Assembly: GCF_045055655.1 (NCBI RefSeq)
Contig: NZ_JBANFI010000001.1
Location: 558,001 to 622,000, forward strand
Direction: 5' to 3'
Source: Marinospirillum alkalitolerans
Lineage (GTDB): Bacteria; Pseudomonadota; Gammaproteobacteria; Pseudomonadales; Halomonadaceae
Length of the DNA stretch: 64,000 nucleotides
In this document: positions 60,474-64,000 of the stretch, piece after piece
Layout of the letters: every line of letters starts with the position of its first letter
Position numbering within the stretch: position 1 is the first letter of the stretch
The notes under the pieces: model-generated
Told to the model about the DNA's origin: nothing
The model's input: only the letters and a program-made list of their open reading frames with translations
Databases searched by the model: none
Translations under genes and position numbers: made by a program

Positions 60474-61580
60474 TTAGAGAACACCCTTAGGATAGGAGCC
60501 TAAAACCTTCATTTCGGCTGCACGCTCACCCAGTTCGGCCAGCATGGTTTGGATGCGTGGCTCCTGCTGATGGCCAGTGCAGTCGATGAAAAACACATAG
60601 TTCCACGCCCCTGAACGGCTAGGACGGCTTTCAATGCGGGTCATATCCACCTGATGGCGATTAAAGACCTCAAGCAGCTGGTAGAGTGCGCCTGGCTGGT
60701 TACGCATAGAGAGCATCAATGAGGTTTTATCTTCGCCCGATGCGGGTGTGGTATGGCGTCCGATAATCAAGAAACGCGTGGCGTTATCTGGTGTGTCTTC
60801 AATATTCTCAGCGTGTTTTTTGAGGCCATAGAGCTGGGCGGCCATATCACCGGCGATGGCGGCTGAATGCCATTCACCACATACCTTGCGTGCCGCTTCT
60901 GCATTGGAGGGCATAGGCACACGCTCAACGCCTGGGTAGTGGGCATCAATCCACTTGCGGCACTGGGCCAGAGAGGAAGCATGCGAATAGATGGTCGAAA
61001 TCTTATCTGGACGGGTGTTCTCACCCAGCAGCAGATGCTGATGAATGCGCAGCACCACTTCACCGCTGATTTGCAGGCCAGAATCCATAAAGCTATCCAG
61101 CGTATGGCTAATCACGCCTTCAGTGGAGTTCTCGATGGGGACCACGCCATAGTCAACGCTGCCAGCTTCGACCTCGCGAAAGACTTCATCAATCGCCGCC
61201 ATCGGCAAGCAGATGGCCGAATGACCAAAGTGCTTCAGCGCCGCCTGCTGCGTGAAGGTGCCTTCAGGGCCAAGATAGGCCACCTTGATGGGGCGCTCTA
61301 GCGCCAGACAGGCCGACATGACTTCACGGAACAGCCGTGCCATTTCTTCATTCGAGAGGGGGCCGGTATTGCGCTCCATGATGCGGCGCAGCACCTGCGC
61401 TTCACGCTCAGGGCGGTAGAACTGGGTGTCTTCGCCTTCGGTGGCGGTTTTGACCTGCGCTACCTGCTGCGCACACTGCGCGCGCTGGTTGAGCAGGGTT
61501 TGCAGCTGTTGATCCAGTTGATCAATTTCTTCGCGGAGTTGGGCTAAATCACGCCACTGACCGAGTTCTTGTTGCGCCAT
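60474..61580 (-). CDS. pheA: Chorismate mutase/prephenate dehydratase (P-protein)
   Basis: A 368-residue bifunctional enzyme for phenylalanine. The chorismate mutase lies at 10-95 (LREEIDQLDQQLQTLLNQRAQCAQQVAQVK), the dehydratase at about 105-280 (VAYLGPEGTFTQQAAL, VPIENSTEGVISHTLD, DNATRFLIIG) and an ACT domain at the end (SLMLSMRNQPGALYQLLEVF, ESRPSR), which normally binds phenylalanine for feedback inhibition. Start at 61580 with GGGGA, four bases after the serC stop, indicating coupled translation. An upstream in-frame TTG lies inside serC. Confidence 0.96.
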   Translation of the reverse strand: MAQQELGQWRDLAQLREEIDQLDQQLQTLLNQRAQCAQQVAQVKTATEGEDTQFYRPEREAQVLRRIMERNTGPLSNEEMARLFREVMSACLALERPIKVAYLGPEGTFTQQAALKHFGHSAICLPMAAIDEVFREVEAGSVDYGVVPIENSTEGVISHTLDSFMDSGLQISGEVVLRIHQHLLLGENTRPDKISTIYSHASSLAQCRKWIDAHYPGVERVPMPSNAEAARKVCGEWHSAAIAGDMAAQLYGLKKHAENIEDTPDNATRFLIIGRHTTPASGEDKTSLMLSMRNQPGALYQLLEVFNRHQVDMTRIESRPSRSGAWNYVFFIDCTGHQQEPRIQTMLAELGERAAEMKVLGSYPKGVL

Positions 61581-61584
61581 CTTG

Positions 61585-62673
61585 TTATCCCCACTTGTGT
61601 GCAAAATCTGTCATGAATGCGGTTAAGGCGTCGACTGCCGCCTCAGGTACGGCGTTATAGAGGCTCGCACGCATACCGCCAACGCTGCGGTGTCCAGCCA
61701 GGTTGAGCAGTCCCGCTGCTTCTGCTTCTTTGAGGAAGGTTTTTTCCAAGCTGGCATCCGCCAAGCGGAAGGGGACATTCATCTGCGAACGGTTGGGCTT
61801 GGCAATCGGGTTGCTGTAAAAATCCAGCGTATCAATGGTGTGATAAAGGCGAGCAGCCTTGCGCTGGTTGATCTGCGCCATGGCCTCCAAGCCACCCACC
61901 TCGTTTTTGAGCCAGTCAAAAACCAGTCCAGCCAAATACCAGGCAAAGGTGGGCGGGGTGTTGTACATCGAGGCATGATCAGCACAGACACGATACTGAA
62001 ACATCGTTGGCGTCTGCGCCTGAGCGCGATCGAGCAGGTCTTCACGAATGATGACCAGTGTCAGACCGGCTGGGCCGATATTCTTTTGTGCACCGGCATA
62101 GATGACGCCAAAGCGTGAGACATCAATCGGGCCACTGAGAATATCCGAGGACATATCGCACACCAGCGGCAGATCGTCGCTGACCTCTGGGATGTAATCA
62201 AACTGGAGGCCGCCAATGGTTTCATTGCTGGTGTAGTGCAAATAGGCCGCATCGGTGCTGAGTTGGATCTCGCTTGGCGTTGGCACCCGCGTTAGGCCGT
62301 TGGCTTCACTGCTGGCTGCCAGATGGGTTGGCAGATAGCGCTGGCCTTCTTGTATCGCCTTCTGACCCCAAATGCCGGTATAGATATAGTTGGCCGTACC
62401 GCCTTGACCACCGAGATTCAGCGGCAGCATAGCAAACTGGCTGGAGGCACCGCCTTGCATAAACAGCACTTTATAGTGATCAGGAATGGCCAGCAGGCTG
62501 CGCAGATCCGCTTCGGCCTGTTCCGCAATACTGATAAAGGCTTCACTGCGGTGGCTCATTTCCATCACTGACAGGCCACGGCCTTGCCAATCGAGCATTT
62601 CATCGCGTGCGCGTTCGAGAACAGTTTGGGGAAGCGCAGCAGGTCCAGCACAGAAGTTAAAAAGACGACTCAT
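61585..62673 (-). CDS. serC: Phosphoserine aminotransferase
   Basis: A 362-residue PLP enzyme for serine and pyridoxal biosynthesis. It begins SRLFNFCAGPAALP, has FMQGGASSQFAMLPLNL and the PLP lysine in YAGAQKNIGPAGLTLVI, and ends normally. The ATG at 62673 is chosen because the family's first residues start there, with AAGAGA upstream. It is the first gene of the serC-pheA-hisC-tyrA/aroA operon, the same order as in pseudomonads. A -10-like TATGAT (62721-62726, minus strand) lies upstream without a good -35. Confidence 0.96.
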   Translation of the reverse strand: MSRLFNFCAGPAALPQTVLERARDEMLDWQGRGLSVMEMSHRSEAFISIAEQAEADLRSLLAIPDHYKVLFMQGGASSQFAMLPLNLGGQGGTANYIYTGIWGQKAIQEGQRYLPTHLAASSEANGLTRVPTPSEIQLSTDAAYLHYTSNETIGGLQFDYIPEVSDDLPLVCDMSSDILSGPIDVSRFGVIYAGAQKNIGPAGLTLVIIREDLLDRAQAQTPTMFQYRVCADHASMYNTPPTFAWYLAGLVFDWLKNEVGGLEAMAQINQRKAARLYHTIDTLDFYSNPIAKPNRSQMNVPFRLADASLEKTFLKEAEAAGLLNLAGHRSVGGMRASLYNAVPEAAVDALTAFMTDFAHKWG

Positions 62674-62764
62674 GATGGTTCTCTTATAACTCAGGGTGAG
62701 AGGGATAGAAAATGCCACCTATCATACAGTAAATATTGCGCTGTCGCCTCCGTCCTCAGAGGGA

Positions 62765-63409
62765 TCAGCTGGGGTTTTTGTGCGTGTGCAAAAAGTCCTT
62801 GGGCGAGAAGCGATGCTGCGTCAGCTGCTCGGCTTCTTCTGCGCGATGGGTGATCAGAATCAGGCTTTGCTGTTGGCGCTTGAGTTGTGCCTTGACCCAT
62901 TGGCAGGCTGTATCACGAAGTTGATCATCCAGCGCACTAAAGGGTTCATCCAGCAGCACCAGCGGTTGCGGGCGCAACAGTGTGCGTATTAAGGCGAGAC
63001 GTTGCTGCTGACCGCCAGAAAGCTCTGCTGGCCGACGATCCAGCAAGGTCGCCACCTCAAGCTGTTCGCAGGCGCTGAGCACAGCCTGCCATTGCTCAGC
63101 CGTGGGGTGGCTCTGCGCAAAGCCCAGCCGTAGATTGGTGGCCACCGTCAGGTGTTCAAAGAAATTCTGCTGCTGAAACAGATAGCTGACGGGACGTTTT
63201 TGCGCTGGCTGCTGGCTGACATCCACACCAGCTATCCACAAGGCCCCCTGATGGGGAATAAAGCCAGCGATGGCCTCTAACAGGGAGCTTTTGCCACAGC
63301 CACTGGGGCCCATCAGGGCGATCCCCTGACCGGCGGGAATCTGTAGATCGTAACACCAGCGTTGAGTTTCGCGCTGCACACTAAACTGTTTGAGTTGACA
63401 TCCTGACAT
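62765..63409 (-). CDS. thiQ: Thiamine ABC transporter ATPase
   Basis: A 214-residue ABC ATPase. Walker A is GPSGCGKSSLLEAIAGF, signature LSGGQQQRLALIRTLL, and Walker B LVLLDEPFSALDD. RPVSYLFQQQNFFEHLTVATNL is close to ThiQ of the thiamine importer. It lies seven bases after the thiP stop on the same strand, as in thiBPQ operons. Confidence 0.9.
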   Translation of the reverse strand: MSGCQLKQFSVQRETQRWCYDLQIPAGQGIALMGPSGCGKSSLLEAIAGFIPHQGALWIAGVDVSQQPAQKRPVSYLFQQQNFFEHLTVATNLRLGFAQSHPTAEQWQAVLSACEQLEVATLLDRRPAELSGGQQQRLALIRTLLRPQPLVLLDEPFSALDDQLRDTACQWVKAQLKRQQQSLILITHRAEEAEQLTQHRFSPKDFLHTHKNPS

Positions 63410-63416
63410 GCGAGAC

Positions 63417-64000
63417 CTACGTCACTGACGGTCTGGAGCGCTCAAGCCACATCAGACCTAAAAAAGAGAAACCGAGCAGCAGCAAGGAGGCCAGCGCAGC
63501 CTCATTCAGACGATAGCTGCCTGCCAGTTCATAAATCACCCAAGGCAGGGTGGGCCAATGGGCGGAGCCAAAGAGGCTAAATAAGGTCATGTCACCCAGT
63601 AGCAGCACCAGCACCAGCCCCGCACTGGGTAAGAGGCAGGGTTTTAAAAAAGGCCAGAGGACATCGCGCCAGTGCTGCCAAGGTGTGAGGGCGAGGCTTT
63701 GGCTCAGGCGAGCATAGGACTGGTGATATTGAAACATCGCCGGCTGGATTTGGCTGAAGGCATAGGGCAGTGCCACCAAGCTATTGAGCAGAATCAGCGC
63801 TAGCCATCCCCAGTCTTGCCAATAAATCCACGGCAAAAAGAAGAGATACACCCCCACGGCCAGCACCATACCGGGCACCACCAGCTGATGCAGCGCGATC
63901 AGCCGCGTGAATCTGGCCCAAAGGCCGCCTCGCACGATAGCAAAATGGCTGAGTGACAGTGCCATGCTGAGGCAGAGCAAGGTTGCGGAGGCGGCCAGAA
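63417..64000 (-). CDS. thiP: Thiamine ABC transporter permease, C-terminal half (cut by window edge)
   Basis: About 194 residues are visible, open to the window edge with no start. It contains several membrane helices (LVVPGMVLAVGVYLFFLPWI, LILLNSLVALPYAFSQIQPAM) and an EAA-type coupling loop ARLSQSLALTPWQHWRDVLWPFLKP, fitting the second permease half of ThiP. The product imports thiamine or thiamine pyrophosphate with ThiQ and a binding protein expected beyond the edge. Confidence 0.87.
   Translation of the reverse strand, partial: LAASATLLCLSMALSLSHFAIVRGGLWARFTRLIALHQLVVPGMVLAVGVYLFFLPWIYWQDWGWLALILLNSLVALPYAFSQIQPAMFQYHQSYARLSQSLALTPWQHWRDVLWPFLKPCLLPSAGLVLVLLLGDMTLFSLFGSAHWPTLPWVIYELAGSYRLNEAALASLLLLGFSFLGLMWLERSRPSVT

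Noticed and set aside
62719..62732. ATCATACAGTA resembles half of a LexA box before serC
   Set aside because: The second half of the dyad is absent, and serC is not a known SOS gene.
1..64000. CRISPR array, prophage, intact insertion sequence or rRNA operon
   Set aside because: No regularly spaced repeats, phage or transposase genes, or rRNA sequence were seen.

Overview
The window is a chromosomal segment of a gammaproteobacterium. Gene order and protein types point to an Oceanospirillales/Pseudomonadales-like, probably aquatic, heterotroph: Na+-translocating NADH:quinone reductase (Nqr) with NqrM and a soluble transhydrogenase, a RegB/RegA (RoxSR-type) redox two-component pair, a fused TyrA-AroA, a long-form GAPDH next to mfd, and Kdo/lipid A genes of a Gram-negative envelope. 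The genus cannot be named from the sequence alone. Almost all of the window is dense, ordinary core genome; no prophage, CRISPR array or intact insertion sequence was seen.

Layout. 1-4.5 kb: a truncated chemoreceptor, a lone CbiM-like permease, RegA/RegB, a small secreted protein and an arsenate reductase-ArsR fusion. 4.6-9.3 kb: prfC, an XRE regulator, an aromatic/aspartate aminotransferase and folD. 9.4-9.9 kb: tRNA-Pro, tRNA-Arg and tRNA-His from one strong promoter. 10-19 kb: a protein-quality block (tig, clpP, clpX, lon, hupB, ppiD). 18.9-27.8 kb: nagZ, an MscS channel, a purine phosphoribosyltransferase, csiV, mfd and gap. 28.1-36 kb: nqrABCDEF, nqrM and sthA, covering redox and sodium energetics; the usual apbE is absent from this cluster. 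36.2-50.8 kb: an envelope block with a Tus-family gene, lolC/lolD, a DUF2062 gene, comEC, exbB/exbD, msbA, lpxK, a Trm112-like gene, kdsB, a low-molecular-weight phosphatase, murB, an MltC-like transglycosylase and an LPP20-like lipoprotein. 50.8-57 kb: ogt, a CobW GTPase, azoR with a divergent LysR regulator, a SixA-like phosphatase, a second LysR gene and an atypical cation diffusion facilitator. 57.1-64 kb, all on the minus strand: serC, pheA, hisC and tyrA-aroA (serine and aromatic amino acids), then thiQ and a truncated thiP (thiamine import).

The most unusual structure is a 140-bp miniature inverted-repeat element present twice, in opposite orientations, at 36007-36146 and 54786-54925. 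The two copies are about 90% identical by hand alignment and have imperfect 16-bp terminal inverted repeats. The second copy has a perfect 4-bp TTAG/CTAA target duplication. Both lie at the 3' end of a gene: one starts at the base after the sthA stop codon, and the other supplies the last 16 codons and the stop of a LysR-type regulator. Other points of interest are the ArsC-ArsR fusion, a CDF transporter that has lost two metal-site residues, a Tus-family gene, and several perfect dyads and short tandem repeats in promoter regions. I did not find clear evidence of a wholly new biological system.
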